Below are positions 13,934 to 23,645 of a DNA stretch of 64,000 nucleotides, piece by piece. The stretch comes from Vigna angularis (taxonomy: Eukaryota; Streptophyta; Magnoliopsida; Fabales; Fabaceae), in assembly GCF_016808095.1 (NCBI RefSeq), contig NC_068972.1:1984001-2048000 (forward strand). Reading direction: 5' to 3'. Both the position numbers and the translations under genes were made by a program. Every line of letters starts with the position of its first letter. Position 1 is the first letter of the stretch. The notes under the pieces are model-generated. The model was not told the DNA's origin. It worked only from the letters and a program-made list of their open reading frames with translations, and ran no database searches.

Positions 13934-14941
13934 GGGGTTTGTTAATGCGTGTAAGCTGTTTTTCAGTTAGTACATTTTAGCAATGTGACAGGTTTTAGTA
14001 AACAAAAATACCCCTTATATATAATGGATTTTAAGTTTTAAGGTTAAGGGTATTTTAATAATTTTCATTCTCAAAACTAAAAAAAAAGAAACTCCCAAAC
14101 CCTTACTGACCTCTCTCATTTCTCTCAACCCTTTCTCTTTCATCTCTCTCACTCCAACCTTTTCTCTATCATCCCTCTAGCCCCAATTAAAAAAATCAGA
14201 AACACTTGCCGTTAAACAATTTGTCTTTGTAAAAAGTTGAGTAATTGACATATTCACCTTCAGGCAAAGGTTCATTCAATATCTCTTTAATTTCACCATC
14301 TTCATTAACCTATCTAATTTCATCACCTGTTGAATCATCATTTCTAACAAAAACCTTCCAGGCCAATTACCAATTCCTTCAGATGTCATTATGCTTGTGA
14401 AAATTAGATAAAATTATATACCATAAAAATTATAAAATGAAAACTCATTATAAAATAATTTTTTTGTAAGAAATTGTTTAACAACGAGTGTTTCTGATTT
14501 TTTCCAGGCCAATTACCAATTCATTATGCTTGTGAAAATTAGAAAAAATTAGATAAGACAAAAATTATAAAATGAAAACTCATTATAAAATCATTTTTTG
14601 TAAGAAATTGTTTAACAACGATTATTTCTGATTTTTTTCCAGATCAATTACTAATTCCTTGTGAAAATTAGATAAGATAAAAATTATAAAATGAAAACTT
14701 ATTATAAAATCATTTTTTGTAAGATTATTTAATGACAAATGTTTCTGATTTTTTCAATTGGAGCTACAGTAGGGATGACAGAGAAAACGTTGGAGTGAGA
14801 GAGATGAAAGAGAAAAGATTGAGAGAAATGACAAAGGTGAGTAAGGGTTTGGAGTTTTTTTTCTTTTTTTTAGAATGAAAATTATTAAAATACACAATGC
14901 TAAAATGTATCAACTGAAAAACAAACGTCCACGTTAGCAAA

Positions 14942-14943
<2 letters not shown>
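13934..14943. mobile_element. Non-autonomous DNA transposon with long terminal inverted repeats
   Basis: The two ends are inverted copies over roughly 250-280 bp. The left end reads GGTTTGTTAA, then TTTTTCAGTT and ACATTTTAGCA; the right end read on the minus strand gives GGTTTGCTAA with the same blocks. A pyrimidine-rich block with TTTCATCTCTCTCACTCCAA follows in both arms. It is flanked on both sides by (AT)n, so a target-site duplication cannot be proved; a 9-bp ATATATATA on both sides would fit a Mutator-like element but is uninformative here. There is no transposase. The long arms and absence of coding favour a MULE- or foldback-type derivative; the superfamily is an inference. Confidence 0.75.
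14357..14750. repeat. Three internal tandem units in the TIR element
   Basis: Three diverged units of about 155, 126 and 110 bp begin near 14358, 14513 and 14639. Each has CCAGRYCAATTAC, a GTGAAAATTAGA block, AAAATTATAAAATGAAAAC, then TTTTTTGTAAG and TTTCTGATTTTTT. They fill the centre of the element between its inverted arms. Confidence 0.75.

Positions 14944-15018
<75 letters not shown>
14944..15018. repeat. (AT)n microsatellite next to the TIR element
   Basis: Uninterrupted AT run directly bordering the right end of the 13934-14943 element. Confidence 0.95.
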
Positions 15019-15023
<5 letters not shown>

Positions 15024-15838
15024 ATGAAAGACATAACTATTCATTACTCTAAAATTAAAAGCTTATTGATAGAGATATCAGAATATTAAATCACCTGAAA
15101 TTATTAATTTAATATACAACAATTAAAGGCGTCCGTTACCTAAAGTGTTTCTTCTGGGAAAATATTTAATTTGCAATAAATGTGGGATAATATTTCTTAT
15201 TAATTTTAATTAAGATATTTTAATTAACTATAAAAAAAGTTAACATTTTATGATAGTTGATAATTTATGACCGTGTAAGAGTATAAAATGACTCTATTTT
15301 TCAGTTTCTTAAATTTGCTTTTAATTTTGAAGAACACCAATTTAATATATCAACATAAAAACAGAAGTGATGGTAGAAATAGTTTATATGAAATTAAATA
15401 TGCCATTAATAAATTTCATGGTCAATTAATATAACTTCATTTTTTTCATCTGTCTGCATAAGAAAATGAATGCGTTTTCTCTTGTTCAAAATTTGAATTT
15501 GGTTCTCATTTCACACATTCACATCACGTCGTTAAATTTGTATTAGTTCACGCTTTTCTTGAAACTAAAATGTTTTTAAATTAAATATATATTGCGTTTT
15601 ACATTAGGATCATAGAAAGTCACATGAATAGTCATTTTAATCATTTTAACATGGACACATATTTTTTTAATTTAATCGAATTACATTCATAACGTAATTT
15701 ACACTTTATTTAATTAAGCATTATTGTATAATTACATATTATTAATTTTGTTTATTTATATATATGTATTGCTGTGTGTGTGTATATATATATACATGTT
15801 CACAAAATGTTAACCATCATTCGCTTCAGCATACAGCA
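15019..15838. other. Upstream region of the GIR1-like gene
   Basis: AT-rich sequence that should contain the promoter of the gene starting at 15839, including a TATATATATACATG stretch near 15784. Nothing else was recognised. Confidence 0.4.
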
Positions 15839-16475
15839 ATGGATGCTAAGGTATACTCATTCAAAGTGCTTGTTTTTATGTCTCAACATTTTACCAAAAT
15901 AATTTAATTTCTTTGCATCCAACACAAATAGAAAAGATTTAATTACTATGAGTTCTTCATAAAAGTAATTTATAGTTAAATTTATTTCTACTTGAGTTCA
16001 TTCATACATGTTTTATGATTTAACTTTGTTGTAGAGAATGACATTGCATGTTTTGTTGGTTTTATGATATTCTTATGTTTGTTTGGTTGATTGAAAGGTT
16101 GAAGCAAAGGAAAGAAAGAAAAGAAGTTGGAGTGAGATGGAATGTGCAGAAGTTGATTTAGAACTGAGACTATCAGTAGCAGGGTCAACAAGTTCTGATA
16201 ATTTGCTAAATGCCATAGAATCTGCTACTTCGGGAACTCCATTGTCATTATCGTATCAGAGAGCATGTTTAGCTTCAAAAATGGCAATTGATAAGAATCT
16301 TGACGATACTCCAAAAGATGAACGACCACCATTAATTGCAATGGGATGTGCTATTTGTTTGGTTTATGTGATGGTATCCAAAGCTCACCCTAAATGTCCA
16401 ATCTGCACAAATTCTGATCTTATTAACAACTTTCAAACAAAACCTACAAAGAAAAAAAGGACAACCTGGTATTAA
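15839..16475 (+). CDS. GIR1-like EAR-motif / zinc-ribbon repressor
   Basis: A small nuclear-type protein of about 129 residues. The model has a 12-nt first exon (15839-15850, coding MDAK, followed by GTATAC) and a second exon 16098-16475 preceded by AG; the join is in phase. The start has a basic stretch (KERKKRSW), then an EAR-type repression motif DLELRL at residues 24-29, and a C-terminal four-cysteine motif: C88-A-I-C91, the block LVYVMVSKAHPK, and C104-P-I-C107. This arrangement matches GLABRA2-interacting repressors (GIR1/GIR2), which recruit TOPLESS-type corepressors in epidermal and root-hair control. The start choice is an inference: the alternative is the ATG at 16137, which would still keep both motifs. 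It may be lowly expressed, being 1.3 kb from a retrotransposon. Confidence 0.72.
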
Positions 16476-17779
16476 TATCTATTCATCTTCATCCGGTAGA
16501 TGTCACTTTGACAACATTTTCAATTGCAAAACTGGTTTGCAAAGTGCTACTCATCATTGTTAGCACATTGTCAAAAGAATAAATTATGAGAATTTTTATT
16601 TCCATTTTTTCTATTGCAATTATTGTATATTTTGATCGTTATTTATATGAAGTAACATGTACTTGTTTGTAATCGTGATAAATAATTTTTTAATTAGGTA
16701 ATTTCGATGGGGAAAGTGAAAAACAAATGAAAATTGAAAACAGAATAAAAGGTTTGTTGTAAATCTAGTTACGAATTTGTTAAGTAAGAAATGAAAAAAA
16801 AAATAGAACATAAGATATGAAGAACCACTAACCAAAAAATATAAAATTCCTGACAAAATCTCTAAATCATATACCACAAAAATAACTAATACCTTACATA
16901 TAATAGAACTGTGCATAGAAAATAGATGGATCAACTAAAAAGAATAAAGTGGAATAAAAAAAAAGTGGAGACGAGAGGTTCAACTCTAACATTGTTTTGA
17001 GAGGGTGATCTCAATAATTAAAAAAAATTGAAATGAATAATGTCTGAAGTGTTTTTTATTTATTTTACTTATTTTATAAATATTTTTAATAAATAATTAA
17101 ATATTTTACAATTTATTTTTCTTTTTTAGATAAATTAATTGTTTTTTTTATTTTATCATCAATTTTTATTTTAAAATATAATATTAAAATTTATAAAAAA
17201 TATTAATTATATTTAAATATTTAATATTATTTAATTTATTTATAAAAGAAAGTGGGGGTATGCAATTTTACTTTTTAAAATGAATTTTAAATTTTATTGT
17301 TTTCATTTTTTAATTTTAATTTCTTTTAATTTTATTGTCCAAATAACTCGTTTTTTTTTTTTTAAATTTACTGAATGAATAAATTATTTTCTTAAATTAT
17401 CTTAAACACTTATATATCATAGCAGTATTTACAGCTTTTTTTTTCTTAAAGTCATAAAACAACTATTAATATCATTTAAAAGGATTTATGTGTTTTAAAA
17501 ATTATGAATTATTGAATATGAAGACAAATTTCTTCAGAAAACGCTCCCTGTTTATGTAACATGTATCATGCAAGTACCCAGATGAAAAAAAAAAGTTAGA
17601 TTTACCTTACTTTTTCTTTCGTTATTAGTGAAAAATAGTTTGTCACGCATTCTCTCATGTTACTTTAATTAATATTTTTAGTTAAAATTCATTAAATAAT
17701 GTCACACGCGAATGATTAAGCATTAAATTTGCTTCGTTAGATAACTTTTATTCAATAAAAATTAATTAATGAGCATAAC
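16476..17779. other. Spacer between the GIR1-like gene and the retrotransposon
   Basis: Contains the 3' UTR of the preceding gene, then AT-rich sequence with no recognised gene. The last five bases, ATAAC (17775-17779), are the left target-site duplication of the LTR element. Confidence 0.5.
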
Positions 17780-18386
17780 TGTAAGACCCGTGAATTAGGA
17801 AGGTGGGACAAGGTGGTCACCCACCATTTCCCTAAAACACGGGTGCTTGTTTGGAGGAGGGATGCATTATTGATACAAGGAAAGAAGAAAAGGGGGCGGC
17901 TGGGGGAAGAGGGGGTGTTTCAGTTTTTTTTTATTTTGGGGGTGTCTTTTGGGAGAAGGGAATCAGAGAGCGTAGGAAGTTTATGGGGGACAGTGTGTTT
18001 CGTTTGTTTTTGGCTTGAAGAGTGAGAGAGAGAGAGCCGTGAGGGAGAGGGAGCAGCAGGAGGAAGGGAGCCTTCCTTCCTTCCGTTTCCAGCCGTCCGA
18101 AGATCACCTGGGAGCTTTACCAACTTCAGGAAGACTGAGATGGATCTGGGTTGAGTTGTTGCAAGGTTTGCTGGGAGAAGAAGAAGTGAAGAACTCTTAA
18201 AGATTGGAAGAAGATCAAACTCTCTAGAAATGATTCAAGGAGGTCTTCAAGAGGTAAGGGGAGCTAGATCTTTTGTTTGATTGATTGTATATGCTTTGTA
18301 TGATGCAAATCTGGGTAAAATCTGGGAAGAAAGGGTTGAATTTGATGTTTCTGGAAATCTGCAATTCTGCAGAAATTCTGCAGAAC

Positions 18387-18933
18387 CGTTCGTCCAATTT
18401 GATCCAAATTGGACGTTCGTCCGTTTAGAGCCACATTGGACGTTCGTCCAAATGGCTCGATCAAACGTTCGTCCAAGACTTCAACTCTTTGAGCGTTCGT
18501 CCGCGTTCGTCAGCGTTCGTCCAGACTACGAGCGTTCGTCCATGACTTCAACTTGTGAGCGTTCGTACAAATGGCTCGACCAAGCGTTCGGCCTTAAATT
18601 CAGTGTTGAGCGTTCGGCCTTTGAGCGAGTGTGAGTGAGCGTTCGTCCTTAGTTCAATTCTTAGCGTTCGTCCTTGGTTTCATCTGTGAGCGTTCGTCCA
18701 TTTGTCCAAACCGAGCGTTCGTCCAAAATGATCAGCATTGAGCGTTCGTCCAAACAGTGAGTGAGCGTTCGTCCGAATATATGAGCGTTCGTCCAAATAG
18801 TGGAGCGTTCGTCCAAATTGTTGAGCGTTCGTCCAAAATGTGGAGCGTTCGTCCAAATAGTGAAGCGTTCGTAGCGTTCGTCCTTAACACATTGATTTGA
18901 GCGTTCGTCCTTAAATTGAGTGAGCGTTCGTCC
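18387..18933 (+). repeat. CGTTCGTCC array in the 5' LTR
   Basis: About 20 exact CGTTCGTCC cores plus about five variants (CGTTCGGCC, CGTTCGTAC, CGTTCGTCA) occur in 550 bp, mostly as GAGCGTTCGTCCAAAT with irregular spacing of 10-45 bp. It is CpG-rich in a very AT-rich background. The same array is at 24255-24801 in the other LTR. Confidence 0.95.
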
Positions 18934-19335
18934 AATAGTGTCCGGTGAATAGTACTCGTCCAAATAGTATTTTACAAATATGTTGAATTTTAAGTTCCTT
19001 TGCTTTCGGATTGAATTATGTGTATCAATGTTTGGAATATTATCTATGACATGAATTATGTGAATGTATGAGATATGTTGGAATTGTTGGGATAATATGG
19101 TGGTATCTGATTTTTCCTAATTGAGGTTAAGATTCAAAGTAACAGTAAGTATGTTATTTAAATATTTCGGTTGCAATTTATGAATGCATGTTCATGTAAT
19201 CAAGATTGGTTGAAAGGGTGTGATTATAAGTGGTTTATGATGTACATTGTTGGTCCAAAAGAAATATCATGAGATTTAAAATGGTCGGATTGAATCGGAA
19301 ATTTAGATCCCTCGGTGGGATCAGTTGGTGTAAAG

Positions 19336-19780
19336 AATGAATGTGGGAAGCTTAGCCGGTTGTTCATCCTGATGTTCCGTGAGTACTCGTCCTCACGTAG
19401 AGGGGGTACGTCATGTGTGGGAACGGCAGGAGGTCCTAGTCCTAGGGTATCTGGACAGATAGGACTAACCTCGGGTGGCAGCTGATGACAGTTCCAGTTA
19501 CTACATCACCCGGGTGCACGAACACCGAAGCTACACAGAGACTCAGAATTTTATTATTGAGAATTGTAAAGTATGAATGTGGGAAGCTTAGCCGGTTGTT
19601 CATCCTGATGTTCCGTGAGTACTCGTCCTCACGTAGAGGGGGTACGTCATGTGTGGGAACGGCAGGAGGTCCTAGTCCTAGGGTATCTGGACAGATAGGA
19701 CTAACCTCGGGTGGCAGCTGATGAGAGTTCCAGTTACTACATCACCCGGGTGCACGAACATCGAAGCTACACAGAATTCA
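19336..19780 (+). repeat. 236-bp tandem duplication in the 5' LTR
   Basis: Two near-identical copies begin around 19336 and 19572 (both include ATGTGGGAAGCTTAGCCGG and a CATCACCCGGGTGCACGAAC block); the period measured at that motif is 236 bp. The right LTR carries the same pair at about 25204-25648, so it predates the insertion. Confidence 0.92.
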
Positions 19781-20355
19781 TTCTAGTCCGGACGAGTCTG
19801 TCTATGAAGTAACGAGTCGGTCTATAAAGTAATAAGTCGGGGTATAAAGTAACAAGTATTGTAATGTTGGTTTACCATTTTTGGATGACTTTTGCATGTT
19901 GTATGAGTGGGTGGAATTATGATTTAATGAATAGGCTCTAATTGTTCTTTTATACGAATCTAAGAATGATTATATGAATTACCTATGCTATATGTATAAC
20001 ATGCTTTTATATCTAGCTCACCCTTGCATTGTTTTTATCATGTGCTGTTTGGGTATGTTTCTTTGGCGATGATCATCCATTTGGATGGGAGCAGACGTTG
20101 TTGAAGAGGTTTCCCTTGAAGCAAGAGCTGGAGGTTGTTGATGTTGCAGAATAGTCTTCTTAGAGTTTCCTGATTGAACACTTGTAGTGTTTAATCCTTT
20201 CAACTGTTTAGGTTTAAATTTTCAGTGTCTGTTATTGGTGAATGACTGTAATTTCATATTTAATTACACTTCATACTCCGACTGTTCCCTATATTTGGAT
20301 GTTAACGTCTTTATTATATAATATTGGTTATTATATAATCGGGATGTTACATTAA

Positions 20356-20367
20356 TGGTATCAGAGC
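20356..20367 (+). other. Primer-binding site for initiator tRNA-Met
   Basis: TGGTATCAGAGC starts 4 bases after the 5' LTR and is complementary to the last 12 bases of CCA-tailed plant initiator tRNA-Met. A tRNA gene with that exact 3' end is at 43866-43937. Confidence 0.95.
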
Positions 20368-23184
20368 AGTTCGTCCTTAGGATGACCTTTGTGTTGTGGG
20401 TTTGCCGTGTCTTCTCTGTGAAGACTTGGGTGTAGATGGTATGATGTACCATTTCTTTCAAGTCTAGATTGTGGTGTGTGTATCTAACTAGAAGTTTTGA
20501 GAACAGAAAACGTCTTGATAGGAGTGATGAGGGTGCACACTCATGACTTTTACTGTAGATGATTTTCCTTTCTTAATTCTGAAGGTTAGAGGTAAGAAAG
20601 AGTTAGAGTTTCAGCGTTGTTTCCTGTAGTAATTCCTGTCTTGTTCTTATTTTGTGGTAGTGTGATGTGCTCTATAGTAGTGTTGGAATGCATATTTAAG
20701 GACAATTTGAGTTGTATACTTTTACTGGAATTGGTTTAAGCCTTTGAGACAAGTTCTCGCCTCGAAGATAGAAGTTAGAAGACTAAAAGTTAAGCTTCGG
20801 AGGGCTAGTGAAGATATTACAGTTTGGGAAGTAAAGTTATGGGTGAAGAAAATTTCAAGAAAACAAAGTCACAAGATCTTATATCATACGTTCGCAAGAA
20901 GTTCAGAGGTTAGATTTAGAGAATTTTTGGATAAGCATGGTTATAACAAGATTTGAGAAATGAGTTGGGTATAGTATATCAGTGATGGGTGGAATCTGAA
21001 TAAGAGAATTGATAGATGGTTTGAAGCTTAAGTTAAGAAAGAAATAAGTGGACTACGGGAAATCGTTATTTTGATACGAAGTAGAAGAAGAGTTGAGTTT
21101 GAAGGTTAGAATAAGATGAGCTTTGAGTAAGCATGGGTGTGACAAAGTTTGAGAGATCAGTTTAGTTCAGTGTATCAATAACGTCAGAGGTTAGAAGAAA
21201 AGGGTTCGAGGAGCAGTGTGTAAAACATAGATCGGATTCAAGGAGGGTGAAATAGAAGCCTGATCTCCAAGCGGAGGGAACATGAAATGTGTGAGGAGAA
21301 TTGGAGTACTATAGGACTGTGAGTTGAATAACCAAATGGAATGGTTAAACATGAATCTCAATTGGATAATGCATAGTCAAGTTTAGAAGAATGTTTCAAG
21401 ATTAGTGGTTCGTATAGAATAAAGTTTGGATCATTGGCTGAGATGAGAGATTTCAAATGTTGAAGGAAGGAGTACACCAGAATGCCAGTTTGGTAAGAAA
21501 GTATAAGGTCAGAGAATTAAGAGCACAATGGATGGAGAAAGATTTTAGAATAGATGATAAAGGGTGGCTGTAGTATAAGTTGCTAAAGAGGGTATCGAGA
21601 ATGATCAGAGAAGTTTGGGTTGGTTGAGATGTTTAGAGTTATGAAGTTGCATGTTGTGATAAAGTTAATTTTCTTTGGGTATGGTTTTATGGTGATGTTC
21701 AGTGTTCGGCTGAGTTTGATCAAGAGAGAAGTGGATGTTGAATGATGGATTGCAGAAGGCAGTGAGTTGGTAAGTTCAGATAAGGTCAGAAGATTAGTGG
21801 TGTTGGTTAAGAGTATCTTGAGGTTTGGAGGATTAAAGATAGGGTTTGTGTTTTGACGATTTCGAGTTGAAGAGGGCAATTCTTGAAGAAGAAGGTTTTA
21901 AGTTAATCTGGACGTGATGAGTGCAATTAAGAAGAGTTATGAGTGATGTGGCGTTTGTGGAGTTAATCTAAGGGCTCAAGTTTGAAGTTTATTTGGAGTG
22001 GTTTCTTGTCAGGGAAGGAGAACGAAGGTGGTGCATCAAGAATAGTTGAGTGGAAGATGGAAGCAAGTGTTATGAGGATTCAAGATGTTTGTAAATTGCA
22101 GATGAAGAAGAGATGATGTTGTTCTTTCGTAAGATTGAGATGTGATTCAAGGGATGTTTGTTATTCCAAGATAGTTCTCTAGTGCTTTATAGTCTTCCAT
22201 AGAAGCTTCGTGTTTCAAGAAGAAAAGTCACCAGTTATATATCAATTGCGGATCAAATTAGAAAGTGAAGAAAAAGGGGTGTAATGAATATGTGAAAAAG
22301 AGAAGATAAATCGTTATGAGGTAAGGGTTTTGATTGGTTTTCTGCAACAAGTATGGGATTTTATAACTTGGAAAAGTGGAATTCACTTTGGAGGGGAGTC
22401 TTAGGCAACACCAGTGTTTGAAATTTTTGAGTGGTTCCTGTTTAAGTCGTGCAGTGCAAGAGGAAGATGAAGGTTGAGTTAGAGCAATAATATTTTGGAC
22501 TCAGTATAATCATAGGGAGAACTACAAGGTTGAAGAATCGCAGAAGAGAAATAGAGGACATGTTGGCATAGTCTAGTATAAGTCTTAACAATCAGGAGTG
22601 ATTTTGGGCATGGTCGCTTTGGGGAGAAGAAAACAGTGTTGAGGAAATGGAATGACGAGGCTATTATGCAAAGGAAGAGTTTTCAGAGTTTTCTAAGGTC
22701 ATAAAATTTCTGAGAAAGGTTCTTCGAGGGTGATCTTTTGCTGGTTACAGTTGTCATGAAGGAAGTGTTCTTTTAAGTAAATTGGTGAGTAAGGAAGTAT
22801 AAAGATCAGAGTAGCGCAGCGGATGATGGTGAGCATGTGATTGTCAGTAACAGGTATGCATGAAGAACTTTAAAAATTGTGGATTTGTGGTTGTGAGGGA
22901 CAAGTTCTTTGAAACAGTATTGGTGTTGATATATGAGCATGAGTCGGGGGTGTTTGGTAATCTTCAAGAGTCAGAAGTGAGTTTAGGTGTGAAAGAATCA
23001 TGTGTCAGGCAGGGAAGATAAGTGAGCTTTTGGGTTGCAAGCTACAGGGTCAACTTTAAAGTTAGAAAGTGTTAGTGGCTTTGGAATGAGAAGAGTGGGT
23101 CAATGGGCGAAGGATACTATTTGAGTTGTGGTCTTGAGTTATAGTGGCAATCTAGAGGTAAGGTTATGTTAACAGACGATCAAG
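20368..23184 (+). other. Interior of the gypsy element, largely non-coding
   Basis: The strand is rich in G and A, broken by stops in all frames, with no zinc knuckle, protease or integrase motif that I could see. One short open stretch (20744-20956) has no recognised similarity. It looks like a decayed or rearranged gag-pol region rather than a new gene. Confidence 0.7.
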
Positions 23185-23514
23185 AATAAGTATACGTTGC
23201 TGAGAATAGATGATTTGATGGATCAACTACAAGGAGCTACAGTATTCTCTAAGATTGATCTGAAGTTTGGCTATCATCAAATCTTAGTGAAAGCGAATGA
23301 TGTGCAGAAGACGGCGTTCAGGTCTAGATATGGTCACTACGAGTATGTGGTTATGCCGTTTGGCGTGATTAATGATCCAGCCATTTTCATGGACTATATG
23401 AGTAGAATTTTAGACCCTTCTTGGACAAGTTGTGGTGTTATTTATAGATGGCATACTGGTCTATTGTAAGACTCGAGGAGAACATGAAGATCACCTAAGG
23501 TCAGTGTTTGAGGT
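23185..23514 (+). pseudogene. Ty3/gypsy reverse transcriptase relic
   Basis: The frame reads [20 protein letters not shown], then [22 protein letters not shown], all hallmarks of gypsy RT. The next block, normally FGVTNAP, is FGVINDP. A frame change follows about 23408, after which FIDGILVY replaces the catalytic FIDDIL motif and EHEDHLRSVFE continues. The loss of an Asp in the active-site motif plus the frameshift make it non-functional. Confidence 0.92.
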
Positions 23515-23637
23515 TGAGAGTATGCAAGCCAGTAAGGATTTGTCAGTTCAAGTGCAACAAGTAAGGATAATTTGGGAAAAACCTACCTAGGATTGTTCCG
23601 GTAAGCTTAATTTTCGAGGACGAAAATTTTTGTTGTT

Positions 23638-23645
23638 GGGGAGAA
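23638..23645 (+). other. Polypurine tract
   Basis: GGGGAGAA directly abuts the 3' LTR, as expected for the plus-strand primer, and follows the CGAGGACGAAAATTTT block. Confidence 0.85.

Larger units (their letters stand above)
17780..20351 (+). repeat. 5' LTR (2572 bp)
   Basis: Starts TGTAAGACCC and ends GATGTTACA. It carries a purine-rich G-rich block (17870-18210), a CGTTCGTCC array, a 236-bp tandem duplication, and a distal U3/R/U5 part with no obvious coding. The partner LTR is at 23646-26219. Confidence 0.97.

Noticed and set aside
18387..18933. A possible CRISPR-like array
   Set aside because: Cores are 9-12 bases with irregular spacers and duplicated in an LTR pair in a plant genome; no repeat-spacer unit structure or cas genes.
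18661..18963. Minus-strand open frames in the LTR coding repeated GRTL/DERS units (also 24529-24831)
   Set aside because: They result from the CGTTCGTCC array being read through; the repeated peptide is a by-product of the DNA repeat, with no signal or promoter, and lies in an LTR.
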